64,000 bases of DNA, from positions 9,527-73,526 of the forward strand of contig NZ_LMIJ01000019.1 in the NCBI RefSeq assembly GCF_001428665.1. The letters are read 5' to 3'. Under the pieces are notes generated by a model. The model was given only the letters and a program-made list of their open reading frames with translations, was not told the origin of the DNA and searched no databases. The DNA comes from Acidovorax sp. Root219 (GTDB taxonomy: Bacteria > Pseudomonadota > Gammaproteobacteria > Burkholderiales > Burkholderiaceae_C). Of this stretch, positions 55,659-64,000 are shown in pieces (position 1 is the first letter of the stretch; each line of letters starts with the position of its first letter). A program made the translations under genes and the position numbers.

Positions 55659-56540
55659 TCAGGTGGGGGCCGGACATCGGGTGTCCTCGAAAAACTGCCG
55701 GATCTGCACCAGCGCGCCTTCGGCGCAGGGGCATTCGCGCAGCCCCGACTCCAGGGCTTCGGGCATCTCACCGGCTTTGGGAAACACATGGCGCCGCACC
55801 AGCAGGCCGGCGGACTCCAGGCGCGCGGCATAAGCCAGCGCCTCGTCGTGCATGGGGTCGGTGTCGCCCACCATCACCAGCGTGGACGGCAGGCCGGCCA
55901 GGCGGTGCGCAGTGGCAGGCACAGCATAGGGGTGCTCGGCATCGCGCGGGCAGCGCAAGAAGTTGCGCCAGCCCTCGGTCCACTTGCAGCCGGTGGCATC
56001 GCCCGTGGCTTCGCGCACCGACGCGGTGCCGACACAGGGGTCGAGCATGGGCGACAGCAAAATCTGCCCGGCCAGCGGCGGGTGCGACTGGTCGCGCGCC
56101 ATCACCGAGACGGCTGCGGCCAGGTTGCCACCGGCCTCTTCGCCGGCCAGGTAGATCTGCGCGCCCTGGCCGCCGAGCTTGACGCGGTTGCGAAACGCCC
56201 ACTGCAGCACACCGTAGCCGGTGTTGACGGGCTGGGGGAAAGGTGTGAGCGGGTAAGCCACCGACACCACCACGGCGCCGGCGCGTTCGAGCAGGTCGGC
56301 CACGGTGCAGCCGGTATCCAGGTCACCCGTGGTGAACGCGCCGCCGTGGAAGTGAACCACCAGCGGCGAAGGCTTGCCGGGCTGCTTGCGGCCGTAGACG
56401 CGCACCGCCACCTCTTCGCCCTTGGCCACCTCAATGGTGGCATCGCTGCGCTGGGGGGCGCCCACTGCGGCGCCAGGGGCCTTGGAGGAGGCTCCGGCAC
56501 GGGTGGGCGACGATGTGGGGGACGGACGATCGGGCTGCAT
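55659..56540 (-). CDS. alpha/beta-hydrolase homologue lacking the nucleophilic serine
   Basis: A 293-residue protein of the hormone-sensitive-lipase-like group. The oxyanion motif HFHGGAF is at 63-69 and the acid residue lies in GDTDPMHDEA (D228). At the nucleophile elbow the sequence is GEEAGGNLA (133-141), with E135 in place of the serine of GDSAGGNLA. The usual catalytic His near the C-terminus (HGF) is also missing. It should not work as an esterase by the standard triad. It may be a binding or regulatory pseudoenzyme. It is divergent from a LysR regulator. The first 40 residues are low-complexity. Confidence 0.85.
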   Translation of the reverse strand: MQPDRPSPTSSPTRAGASSKAPGAAVGAPQRSDATIEVAKGEEVAVRVYGRKQPGKPSPLVVHFHGGAFTTGDLDTGCTVADLLERAGAVVVSVAYPLTPFPQPVNTGYGVLQWAFRNRVKLGGQGAQIYLAGEEAGGNLAAAVSVMARDQSHPPLAGQILLSPMLDPCVGTASVREATGDATGCKWTEGWRNFLRCPRDAEHPYAVPATAHRLAGLPSTLVMVGDTDPMHDEALAYAARLESAGLLVRRHVFPKAGEMPEALESGLRECPCAEGALVQIRQFFEDTRCPAPT

Positions 56541-56713
56541 GGCATGGACCCATTGGATTGACGATGGATGAAATGTAGTACCTTGCCGCTTTCGGATAAA
56601 CAGGCCAAACACCACTGCACTGTTTCCAAAAGCTCAACAATCGAGCGCAGGCCGCGTGTGAGAATTGCCCTGCACCCACTGGTGGGTGCAAGTACAAAGT
56701 ACAAGGAGAGCCC

Positions 56714-57631
56714 ATGGACCAGATACAGGCCATGCGCATATTCGTGCGGGTGGTGGAGGCCGGCACGTTCACCAGGGCAGCGGATTCGCTTTCGCTGCCC
56801 AAGGCCACGGTCACCAAGCATGTGCAGGCGCTGGAGGAGCGCCTGCGCGTGAAGCTGCTCAACCGCACCACGCGCCGCGTCACCGTGACCGCCGACGGCG
56901 CTGCCTACTACGAGCGCACCATTCGCCTGCTCACCGACCTCGATGACATCGAGGCGAGCATGACCAACGCCCGCTCCAACCCGCGCGGACGCCTGCGCAT
57001 CGACGTGGGCACCTCGATGGCACAACTGCTCATCCTGCCCAACCTGGCCGAGTTCCATGCGCGCTACCCCGACATCCAGGTGGACCTGGGCGTGAGCGAC
57101 CGCATGGTGGACCTGATCAGCGACAACGTGGACTGCGTGATCCGCGGGGGCGAGCTGACCGACCAGTCGCTGGTGGCGCGGCGCATTGGCAACCTGGAAT
57201 TCATCACCGTGGCCTCGCCCGAGTACCTGGAGCGCCACGGCACGCCCACGCACCCGCTGGAGATCGAGGAGAAACACTCCATCGTGGTCTATTTCTCGCC
57301 CCAGAGCGGGCGCCACTACCCGCTGGAGTTCCGCAAGGGCGAGGAGTCCGTGGACATCACCGGCCCCTACCAGGTCAGCGTGAACGAGACCAATGCCTAT
57401 GTGACGGCGGTGGTGTCGGGCCTGGGCATCGGGCAGATCACCAGCTTCCAGGCCACGCGCCACTTCGAGAACGGCACGCTGGTGCGCCTGCTGCCCGAAT
57501 GGACGCAGGCGCTCCTGCCGATCTACGTGGTCTACCCGCCCAACCGCCACCTGAGCGCCAAGGTGCGTGCCTTCGTGGACTGGACGGCCGAATTGGTCCA
57601 ACGCAACTCCCACCTGCAGCGCACGACCTGA
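56714..57631 (+). CDS. LysR-family transcriptional regulator
   Basis: A 305-residue regulator with an N-terminal winged helix (MRIFVRVVEAGTFTRAADSL...ATVTKHVQALEERLRVKLLNRTTR) and a C-terminal effector domain of the CrgA/AaeR-like type (DVGTSMAQLLILPNLAEFHARYPDIQVDLGVSDRMVDLI). It reads divergently from the hydrolase homologue across 173 bp, the usual layout for a LysR regulator and its target. GGAGAG precedes the ATG. Confidence 0.92.
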   Translation: MDQIQAMRIFVRVVEAGTFTRAADSLSLPKATVTKHVQALEERLRVKLLNRTTRRVTVTADGAAYYERTIRLLTDLDDIEASMTNARSNPRGRLRIDVGTSMAQLLILPNLAEFHARYPDIQVDLGVSDRMVDLISDNVDCVIRGGELTDQSLVARRIGNLEFITVASPEYLERHGTPTHPLEIEEKHSIVVYFSPQSGRHYPLEFRKGEESVDITGPYQVSVNETNAYVTAVVSGLGIGQITSFQATRHFENGTLVRLLPEWTQALLPIYVVYPPNRHLSAKVRAFVDWTAELVQRNSHLQRTT

Positions 57632-57676
57632 CTCCCCGGAGCCGCTGCGCGCCATCCCCCAAGGTATGCTTGGGAC

Positions 57677-57979
57677 ATGAGCGACGCCCCCGACACCCCG
57701 ACGCCCGAACCAGGGACCCCGCCAGAAGCCACGCCCGACAAACCCGCCCAGCCGCGCAACCCGCTGCACGGCGTGACGCTGGAGGCCATGGTGACGGCCC
57801 TGGTCGATTACTTCGGCTGGGACGAACTGGGGCAGCGCATCCCTGTGCGCTGCTTCCAGAGCGACCCCAGCGTGGCCTCGAGCCTCAAGTTCCTGCGCAA
57901 GACGCCCTGGGCGCGCGAGAAGGTCGAAAGCCTGTACCTGTACATGCTGCGCGACTACCGGCGCAATACCAAGGAATAA
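57677..57979 (+). CDS. VF530-family small DNA-binding protein
   Basis: A 100-residue protein. After a proline-rich disordered N-terminus (1-27), the core [21 protein letters not shown]...[23 protein letters not shown] is the VF530 signature almost complete. The VF530 domain is a small helical fold thought to bind DNA. It ends 2 bp before the convergent DJ-1/PfpI gene. Biological role unknown. Confidence 0.9.
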   Translation: MSDAPDTPTPEPGTPPEATPDKPAQPRNPLHGVTLEAMVTALVDYFGWDELGQRIPVRCFQSDPSVASSLKFLRKTPWAREKVESLYLYMLRDYRRNTKE

Positions 57980-57981
57980 GG

Positions 57982-58599
57982 TCAGGCCGGCTCTGCCACC
58001 GGCAGATAGCGTTCGATATGGCCCATGGCGCGGGCCACGTACTCTTCCTTCTCGCCCACCGGGGCGAAGTAATGCAGGGCAGCCGCCGCCTCGTCCACGC
58101 CCGCCAGGCGGGCAATCACCCAGCCGGCCAGGTACGACGATGCCAGGCAGCCCCCGGCCGTGGCGACGTTGCCCCTGGCAAACAGTGGCTGGTCGAGCAC
58201 CGTAACGCCCGCCGCCTGCACCCAGGGCTTGGTGGTCAGGTCGGTGCAGGCGGGTACGCCATCGAGCAGCCCGAGTTTTGCCAGCACCAGCGCGCCCGAA
58301 CACTGGGCGCCCAGCAGTTGGCGGCTGGGGTCGAACTGCATCTCTCCCATCAGCGCCGCGTCTTCCACCACCTCGCGGGTTTGGATGCCGCTGCCGACCA
58401 GTACCGCATCGGCGCCCTGCGCCCAGGCCAGCGAGGCATGGTGCGGCTCGACCACGATGCCGTTCATGGAGCGCACGCGGGCCTCGGGGCAGACCAGCGC
58501 CACCTCCCAGCCGGGGCGCTTGACCCGGTTGAGGATGCCCAGGGCGATCAGGGAGTCGAGTTCATTGAAGCCGTCAAAGGCGAGCAGGGCAATGCGCAT
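57982..58599 (-). CDS. DJ-1/PfpI-family protein
   Basis: A 205-residue single-domain protein. The nucleophile-elbow cysteine is C100 in LLGAQCSGAL, and the family start RIALLAFDGFNELDSLIALGILN is present. A glyoxalase III, isonitrile hydratase or chaperone-like role is possible in this superfamily. Length and sequence are closest to the stand-alone ThiJ/PfpI type rather than AraC-fused regulators. It is divergent from a MocR-type regulator by 89 bp, which may control it. Confidence 0.86.
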   Translation of the reverse strand: MRIALLAFDGFNELDSLIALGILNRVKRPGWEVALVCPEARVRSMNGIVVEPHHASLAWAQGADAVLVGSGIQTREVVEDAALMGEMQFDPSRQLLGAQCSGALVLAKLGLLDGVPACTDLTTKPWVQAAGVTVLDQPLFARGNVATAGGCLASSYLAGWVIARLAGVDEAAAALHYFAPVGEKEEYVARAMGHIERYLPVAEPA

Positions 58600-58688
58600 G
58601 GGGGGTTCCGTTGGAGGGGGATGGAGCCGCCATCGTAGGCAAAGCACTTAGTACAATCAAAAAATTGTCATAGATACATTGGGATGCC

Positions 58689-60020
58689 ATGGGTGTGGTT
58701 CGGTACAAGCAGGTGGTCGATGCGCTCGCGGCCGACATCCGCGCCGGCCGGCTGCGGCCTGCCACCCGGCTGCCCACGCACCGAGAACTGGCCACCAGGC
58801 ACGGCCTCGCGCTGGGCACGGCCAGCCGGGTGTACGCGGAGCTGGAGGCCATCGGCCTGGTGGTGGGCGAAACCGGGCGCGGCACCTTCGTGCGCGACCC
58901 CTCGTACCCGCGGCCGGGGGCCGACCTCACTGCGCCGCAGGCCAGCTCCATCGACCTGTCGTTCAACAACCCCAGCGTGCCCGGGCAGACCGAGCAGTTG
59001 CGCGAGGCGCTGCGCCAGCTCGCGGCCTCGGGCGACCTGGAGTCGCTGCTGCACTACCAGCCCTATGGCGGGCGCCTGCACGAGCGCGCTATCGTGGCGC
59101 GGCACCTGGAGTCGAGGCTGCTCAAGGTCAGCGGCGAGCAGGTGCTCATCGTCAACGGCGCGCAGCACGGCATGGCCATTGCGGCGCTGGGCCTGCTCAA
59201 CCCCGGCGACGTCGTGGCCGTGGACGCCCTCACCTACCCCGGCTTTCGCGTGCTGGCCGAGCGCCTGCGGCTGGACCTGGCCCCCGTGCCCGTGGGCTCC
59301 GAAGGCACCGACCTCGATGCCCTGCAGCGCCTGTGCCACGCACGGCCCGTGCGCGCCATCTACACCATGCCCACCTTGCACAACCCGCTGGGCTGCGTGA
59401 TGCCAGCGCGCGCACGGGGGCGGCTGGCCATGATCGCCCGCCAGCACGACCTGCTGGTGATCGAGGACGCACCCTACGCCTACCTGGCAGTCGACGCGCT
59501 GGTGCCCATCGCCGCGCTCGCGCCGGAGCGCACGGTGTACGTGTCCAGCCTGTCCAAAAACGTGGCCACCGGCCTGCGCTTCGGCTTTGTCGCAGCAGCG
59601 CCCGCGCTGATCGCACCGCTGGAGCGCGCCATCCGCGCCACCTCGTGGAACACGGCCGGCGTGCTCACGGCGATTGCCTGCGCCTGGATCGAGGACGGCA
59701 CCGTGGCCCGGCTGGAGGCCGAAAAGCGCGCCGACACTGCGCAGCGCCAGGCCCTGGTGACCAGCGCGCTGCGCGGCCTGCCGATGGTGCGCCACCCGCG
59801 CTCCTACTTCGTCTGGCTGCCGCTCGGCGATGACCAGCGTGCCGACCGCATCGCGGCCACGCTGCTGCAGCGCGGCGTGACCGTCTCCACTGCCGAAGGC
59901 TTTGCCACCACGACCCACGTGCCCCAGGCGCTGCGCGTGGCCTTGGGCTCGGTGGCGCTGGAGGACCTGCCCCACGCCCTGGCGCTGGTGCGGCAGGCCG
60001 TGGAGCAGGACTCCTCCTAG
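58689..60020 (+). CDS. MocR-type (GntR + aminotransferase) PLP-dependent regulator
   Basis: A 443-residue protein. The N-terminal GntR winged helix (about 1-70, [33 protein letters not shown]) is joined to a fold-type I aminotransferase domain. PLP-binding residues are visible: D260 ([12 protein letters not shown]) and the Schiff-base lysine K290 ([11 protein letters not shown]). Such proteins regulate vitamin B6, GABA or taurine genes. Candidate target is the divergent DJ-1 gene. Its stop overlaps that of the convergent nitrilase gene by 4 bp (CTAG). Confidence 0.9.
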   Translation: MGVVRYKQVVDALAADIRAGRLRPATRLPTHRELATRHGLALGTASRVYAELEAIGLVVGETGRGTFVRDPSYPRPGADLTAPQASSIDLSFNNPSVPGQTEQLREALRQLAASGDLESLLHYQPYGGRLHERAIVARHLESRLLKVSGEQVLIVNGAQHGMAIAALGLLNPGDVVAVDALTYPGFRVLAERLRLDLAPVPVGSEGTDLDALQRLCHARPVRAIYTMPTLHNPLGCVMPARARGRLAMIARQHDLLVIEDAPYAYLAVDALVPIAALAPERTVYVSSLSKNVATGLRFGFVAAAPALIAPLERAIRATSWNTAGVLTAIACAWIEDGTVARLEAEKRADTAQRQALVTSALRGLPMVRHPRSYFVWLPLGDDQRADRIAATLLQRGVTVSTAEGFATTTHVPQALRVALGSVALEDLPHALALVRQAVEQDSS

Positions 60021-60940
60021 TCGGTAAAGGCCACCGTCTGGCGTGCGCGCCGGTCCACGTGCAGGCTGAAGATATCGGGCCGTGCGTAGTGGCCCACCAC
60101 ATCGAAGTCGTAGCGCGCCCGCACCAGTTCGGCCGTGTCGATCTGCGCGGTGAGCAAGCCCGTCTTGCCCTGCAGCGGGCCGGCCAGCACATCGCCCAGC
60201 GGCCCCACGATGACGCTGTTGCCGCGGATCAGCGGGCGGTCAGCGTCCCAGCCGGGGGCATCCACGCCCAGCTCGCGCGGCGAGGGCTGCACCTGGCAGG
60301 CGCTGATGACAAAGCAGCGCCCTTCGTGCGCGATGTGGCGCATGGAGCATTGCCAGATATCGCGCTCGTCCACCGTGGGCGCGCACCAGATCTGCACGCC
60401 CTGCGCATACATCGCAGTGCGCAGCAGGGGCATGTGGTTCTCCCAGCAGATCACGCCACCCACGCGGCCGGCGGCCGACTCCACCACCGGCAGGGTGGAG
60501 CCGTCGCCCTGCCCCCAGATCAGGCGCTCGGTGCCCGTGGGCATGAGCTTGCGGTGCTTGGCCACCAGGCCCTTTTCGGGGTCGAAGTACAGTGCCGTGC
60601 AGTACAGCGTGCTGCCTGCGCGCTCGATCACGCCAAGCACCAGGGTGGCCCCCGTGCGCTGCGCCAGGCCGGCCAGGGCTTCGGTCTCGGGCCCGGGCAC
60701 ATCGATGGCGCTGGCGTGGTAGCGCGCATAGGCCTCGCGCCCCTCGGGCAGGCGGTAGCCCAGGCGCGTGCCGAAGATCTCGCCCTTGGGGTAGCCGCCC
60801 AGCAGCGCCTCGGGCATGACGACGAGGCGGGCCCCCGCGGCCTTGATCTCGCCCTCGAAGGCGAGCACGTTGGCCAGGGTCTGGGCGGTGCCCTCGGGGG
60901 ACGATCCTATTTGCAGGGCGGCGACGGTGGAAACAGCCAT
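60017..60940 (-). CDS. nitrilase
   Basis: A 307-residue cytoplasmic carbon-nitrogen hydrolase. The triad is E44 ([13 protein letters not shown]), K131 ([13 protein letters not shown]) and C165 ([14 protein letters not shown]). The [13 protein letters not shown] segment and CWENxxPL pattern identify the true nitrilase branch, converting nitriles to acids and ammonia, rather than amidases or NAD synthetase-linked enzymes. The start is set at 60940 because the longer frame overlaps the LysR gene. A LysR regulator is divergent from it. Confidence 0.92.
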   Translation of the reverse strand: MAVSTVAALQIGSSPEGTAQTLANVLAFEGEIKAAGARLVVMPEALLGGYPKGEIFGTRLGYRLPEGREAYARYHASAIDVPGPETEALAGLAQRTGATLVLGVIERAGSTLYCTALYFDPEKGLVAKHRKLMPTGTERLIWGQGDGSTLPVVESAAGRVGGVICWENHMPLLRTAMYAQGVQIWCAPTVDERDIWQCSMRHIAHEGRCFVISACQVQPSPRELGVDAPGWDADRPLIRGNSVIVGPLGDVLAGPLQGKTGLLTAQIDTAELVRARYDFDVVGHYARPDIFSLHVDRRARQTVAFTD

Positions 60941-60994
60941 GGTGTGGGTCCGGTGGATGGAAGACAAGCGCAGTGTTGCCAAAGCCCTAAGATG

Positions 60995-61019
60995 AATCAA
61001 TGCCTCTCCATTGCTGATT
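60995..61019. promoter_or_regulatory. candidate LysR operator between nitrilase and lysR
   Basis: AATCA and TGATT form an inverted pair with a 15-bp gap (60995-61019) just before the lysR ATG in an 82-bp divergent intergenic region. It fits the loose T-N11-A type LysR pattern, but it is short and could be chance. Confidence 0.35.
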
Positions 61020-61022
61020 GAT

Positions 61023-61955
61023 ATGAACAAGATTGATATCGGGTTCGACCTGAACGTGCTGCGCGTGTTCGAGGCGCTGTACGAAGAGGGTGGCGCCACC
61101 CGCGCCGCACTGCGCCTGTCGCTCACGCAGTCCGCCGTGAGTGCGGCGCTGGGCCGGCTGCGCAAGGTCTACGGCGACCCGCTGTTCACGCGCACGGGGC
61201 GGGGCCTGGCGCCCACGCTGCGCGCGCAGGAGCTCAAGCCCGTGATCGGCGAGGCACTCAACAAATGCCGCGAGAGCCTGGCCCTGGGCACCTCGCCCGC
61301 AGCGCGCTACCAGGGCCGCTCGGTGGTGCTGGGCCTGTCGGACGATTTCGAGATCGCCATGGGTCCGTGGCTGGTGCAGCTGCTGGCGCAGCATGCGCCG
61401 GGCCTGCGCCTGGCCTTTCGCCAGACACACAGCCACATCGTGGCCGAGATGCTGATGGCGCGTGAAGTCGACCTGGCCATCACGGCGGGAGGTTTTGCCA
61501 CGCGCTGGCTCAGCCACCAGTCGCTTGGAGAAGGCGGCTATGCCTGCGTGGTCGACGCACCCACCGGCCGGCGCAAGGCGCCGCTGCGCCTGACGGTAGA
61601 GGACTACGTGGCGCGCGACCACATCCTCATTTCATCGGGCGGCTTCATCGGCGTGGTGGACGAGGTGCTGGCCGCCCTGGGCCACAAGCGGCGTGTGGTG
61701 GCATCGACCACGCACTTCGCCGCCCTGCCCTACCTGCTCAAGGGCACCCAGGCCGTGGCCACGGTGCCCGTGCATGCAGCCCATGCGATGGCACGCCTTG
61801 CCGGCCTGACCGTACTGCCCTGCCCCGTGGCAATGCCGCGCCATGCAGTGGAGCTGGGCTGGCGCACCGATGGGCTGCGCGACTCGGCCGTGGCACAGGT
61901 GCGGTCGGTGGTGGCCGGGCAATGGGGGCGCATGCCCACACCCTCGGCAGAATGA
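61023..61955 (+). CDS. LysR-family transcriptional regulator beside nitrilase
   Basis: A 310-residue regulator of the NodD/LinR-like branch: [50 protein letters not shown]. The effector domain starts at about 90 ([21 protein letters not shown]). ATG at 61023 was preferred over an in-frame TTG four codons upstream. Divergent from the nitrilase gene, the probable target. Confidence 0.9.
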   Translation: MNKIDIGFDLNVLRVFEALYEEGGATRAALRLSLTQSAVSAALGRLRKVYGDPLFTRTGRGLAPTLRAQELKPVIGEALNKCRESLALGTSPAARYQGRSVVLGLSDDFEIAMGPWLVQLLAQHAPGLRLAFRQTHSHIVAEMLMAREVDLAITAGGFATRWLSHQSLGEGGYACVVDAPTGRRKAPLRLTVEDYVARDHILISSGGFIGVVDEVLAALGHKRRVVASTTHFAALPYLLKGTQAVATVPVHAAHAMARLAGLTVLPCPVAMPRHAVELGWRTDGLRDSAVAQVRSVVAGQWGRMPTPSAE

Positions 61956-61997
61956 CGGCACCCGCATCCGCCGTGCGGCAGATGCGGGGCCAGGGCC

Positions 61998-62957
61998 TCA
62001 GTCCCCGTTGGCGACCAGAAAGTTGCGGCTGATGCCGCCACCCAGGTCGTTCACGCGGTCCAGGAACTGCGTGAGGAAGGCGTGCAACCCGGTCGACAGG
62101 ATCTCGTCGATGCGGCCGTACTGCAGGTCGGCCAGCAGGCGGCCGGCGCGGCGCTGGGTCTCGGACGAATGGTCGTTGGCCAGCACGGCCAGGTTGTCCA
62201 CCACCTCGCGCATGCTGGCGTGCAGCGAGCGCGGCATGTCGCGGCGCAGGATCAGCAGGTCCGCCACGCGGCCCGGCGTGATCACGTCGCGGTAGACCTT
62301 GCGGTAGACCTCGAAGGCCGAGACGCTGCGCAGGATGGCGCTCCAGTGGTAGAAGTCGTTCTCCTGGTTGCGCTCGCTGGCGCGGCCGAAGAAGTCCTTC
62401 TTCACCGCATGGAACTTCACGTCCAGCAGGCGCGCGGTGTTGTCCGAGCGCTCGAGGAAGGTGCCCATGCGCAGGAAGTGGAAGGCCTCGTCCTGCAGCA
62501 TGGTGCCCAGCGTCACGCCGCGCGACAGGTGCGAGCGGTACTTGACCCATTCGAAGAACTGGCCCGGATCACGCTCGTAGGCATCGCCCTTGAGCAGGCG
62601 CTGCAGCTCCAGCCAGGTCTGGTTCTGGGTTTCCCAGATCTCGGTGGTCAGCGCGCCGCGCACGGCACGCGCGTTCTCGCGCGCAGCGCGCAGGCAGGAG
62701 ACGATGGACGAGGGGTTCTCGCCATCGCGCACCATGAAGTGCAGCACGCGCTCGGGCGTCACTTCGCCATGCTTGGCGGTGTAGGCAGGGATCAGCTCGC
62801 TGATGGACAAGAGGCCCTCCCAGCCCTCCTGCGCCACGGCAGCAGACTGGGGCAAGAGCGAGGTCTCGTAGCTCACATTCAACATGCGGGCGGTGTTCTC
62901 TGCCCGCTCGGTGTAGCGGGACATCCAGAACAGGTGGTCGGCGGTACGGCTGAGCAT
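61998..62957 (-). CDS. alpha-E domain protein
   Basis: A 319-residue all-helical protein. It begins [26 protein letters not shown], the hallmark of alpha-E (DUF403) proteins. Further E/R-rich helices include FHFLRMGTFLERSDNTARLLDV. Alpha-E proteins are encoded with circularly permuted ATP-grasp enzymes and transglutaminases in a predicted peptide-modification system. The start codon overlaps the ATP-grasp stop (TAATG), so the two are translationally coupled. Confidence 0.92.
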   Translation of the reverse strand: MLSRTADHLFWMSRYTERAENTARMLNVSYETSLLPQSAAVAQEGWEGLLSISELIPAYTAKHGEVTPERVLHFMVRDGENPSSIVSCLRAARENARAVRGALTTEIWETQNQTWLELQRLLKGDAYERDPGQFFEWVKYRSHLSRGVTLGTMLQDEAFHFLRMGTFLERSDNTARLLDVKFHAVKKDFFGRASERNQENDFYHWSAILRSVSAFEVYRKVYRDVITPGRVADLLILRRDMPRSLHASMREVVDNLAVLANDHSSETQRRAGRLLADLQYGRIDEILSTGLHAFLTQFLDRVNDLGGGISRNFLVANGD

Positions 62958-64000
62958 TATGGGGTCCCTCCTTCTCCGAGAACCCAGGTGTCCTTGGTGC
63001 CCCCGCCTTGTGATGAGTTGACGACCAGCGAGCCCTCCTGCAGGGCCACGCGGGTCAGGCCGCCGGCGACCATCTGCACCTCGCGCCCGCTGAGCACGAA
63101 GGGGCGCAGGTCGATGTGGCGAGGGGCGATGCCGCTTTCCACATAGGTGGGGCAGCTCGACAGGCTGAGCGTGGGCTGGCCGATGTAGCCGGCCGGATTG
63201 GCCAGCAGCGCACGGCGAAAGTCCTCGATCTCGGCCTTGGTGGCGGCCGGGCCGATGAGCATGCCGTAGCCGCCCGCGCCGTGCACTTCCTTGACCACCA
63301 GCTCGTGCAGGTGGTCCAGCACGTACTGCAGGTCGTCCTGCTTGCGGCACATCCAGGTGGGCACGTTCTTCAGGATGGGCTCCTGGCCCAGGTAGAAGCG
63401 GATCATCTCGGGCACATAGGGGTAGACCGACTTGTCGTCGGCCACGCCCGTGCCCACTGCGTTGCAGATGCCCACGTTGCCCGCGCGGTAGGCCTCCATC
63501 AGGCCCGCGCAGCCCAGCGTGGAGGTGCGGCGGAACACCTGCGGGTCGAGGAAGTCGTCGTCCACGCGGCGGTAGATCACGTCCACACGCTGCAGGCCGC
63601 GCGTGGTGCGCATGTAGACGAAGCGGTCCTTGACCACCAGGTCCTGGCCTTCGACCAGCTCCACCCCCATCTGCTGGGCGAGGAAGGCATGCTCGAAGTA
63701 GGCGCTGTTGTGCATGCCCGGCGTGAGCACCACCACCGTGGGCTCGTCGGCCGTGGCAGGGGCGCTGGCGCGCAGGGTTTCGAGCAGCATGTCGGGGTAG
63801 TGGGCCACAGGCGCCACCTTGTGCATGCTGAACAGGTCGGGGAACAGCCGCATCATCATCTTGCGGTTTTCCAGCATGTAGCTCACGCCGCTGGGCACGC
63901 GCAGGTTGTCCTCGAGCACGTAGTACTCGCCCTCGCCCTGGGCGTTGGGGGCGCGCACGATGTCGATGCCGGCAATGTGCGCGTAGATGTTCTGTGGCAC
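62957..64000 (-). CDS. circularly permuted ATP-grasp protein, partial
   Basis: The C-terminal 347 residues of a longer enzyme that runs off the right edge of the window; the apparent GTG at the edge is internal. Recognisable blocks are [40 protein letters not shown], and the ATP-binding [17 protein letters not shown]. This matches the DUF404/DUF407 type-2 circularly permuted ATP-grasp family, predicted to ligate amines or peptides. It is upstream of, and coupled to, the alpha-E gene. Confidence 0.92.
   Translation of the reverse strand: MPQNIYAHIAGIDIVRAPNAQGEGEYYVLEDNLRVPSGVSYMLENRKMMMRLFPDLFSMHKVAPVAHYPDMLLETLRASAPATADEPTVVVLTPGMHNSAYFEHAFLAQQMGVELVEGQDLVVKDRFVYMRTTRGLQRVDVIYRRVDDDFLDPQVFRRTSTLGCAGLMEAYRAGNVGICNAVGTGVADDKSVYPYVPEMIRFYLGQEPILKNVPTWMCRKQDDLQYVLDHLHELVVKEVHGAGGYGMLIGPAATKAEIEDFRRALLANPAGYIGQPTLSLSSCPTYVESGIAPRHIDLRPFVLSGREVQMVAGGLTRVALQEGSLVVNSSQGGGTKDTWVLGEGGTP

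Noticed and set aside
56102..58303. A 733-codon minus-strand frame over the LysR and VF530 genes
   Set aside because: It crosses three well-supported genes antisense or out of frame, and its product has no recognisable domain.

Overview
This is a GC-rich (roughly two-thirds G+C) bacterial chromosome segment with tightly packed genes and very high third-position GC. The gene content points to a member of the Comamonadaceae (Burkholderiales, Acidovorax-like). It includes a Bug-type solute receptor paired with a class III CoA-transferase, the ppsA/ppsR divergon, a DUF4212/VC_2705-type symporter, a hmu haem locus, PepSY/DUF3649/DUF3325 iron genes and a VF530-family protein. The genus is an inference from gene content; no rRNA or marker gene is present. 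I see no tRNA, rRNA, CRISPR array, insertion sequence or prophage gene.

Layout. 0.1-5 kb: CoA-transferase and Bug receptor, a methyltransferase, an HxlR-type regulator, an FKBP isomerase and an uncharacterised alanine-rich protein. 5-11.3 kb: PEP synthase (ppsA) runs into a two-subunit sodium:solute symporter, with the PEP synthase regulator ppsR divergent. This makes a plausible unit for taking up small organic acids and using them for gluconeogenesis. 11.3-19 kb: a DUF4303 protein, then a heavy-metal RND efflux operon (czcI-like, czcC-like, His-rich small protein, czcB-like, czcA-like, His-rich small protein). 19-25.7 kb: a complete haem uptake operon (receptor, 115-aa protein, hmuS, hmuT, hmuU, hmuV) behind a strong Fur box. 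25.8-29 kb: ahpF and ahpC, and a divergent bacterioferritin. 29-43.6 kb: two siderophore islands with four TonB-dependent receptors, two PepSY membrane proteins and small accessory proteins. No siderophore ABC importer is visible.

43.6-50 kb: a structured intergenic region, an MHYT-GGDEF diguanylate cyclase, a MarR-GNAT pair with a palindromic operator, and a succinate-semialdehyde-type dehydrogenase. 49-55.7 kb: a MexEF/OprN-like RND drug efflux operon. Its promoter region carries a textbook SoxR box inside a 19-bp spacer, so the pump is probably induced by redox-active compounds. 55.7-64 kb: an alpha/beta-hydrolase homologue that has lost its nucleophilic serine, a divergent LysR regulator, VF530, a DJ-1/PfpI protein, a MocR-type regulator, a nitrilase with a divergent LysR regulator, and an alpha-E/ATP-grasp pair that runs off the right edge.

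The dominant theme is iron and redox: haem import, reductive siderophore-iron handling, iron storage, peroxide defence and redox-sensed efflux lie within about 37 kb. Gene starts were adjusted from the longest frames using ribosome binding sites, signal peptides and 4-bp ATGA/GTGA overlaps. Positions 1-116 hold no gene I can support.
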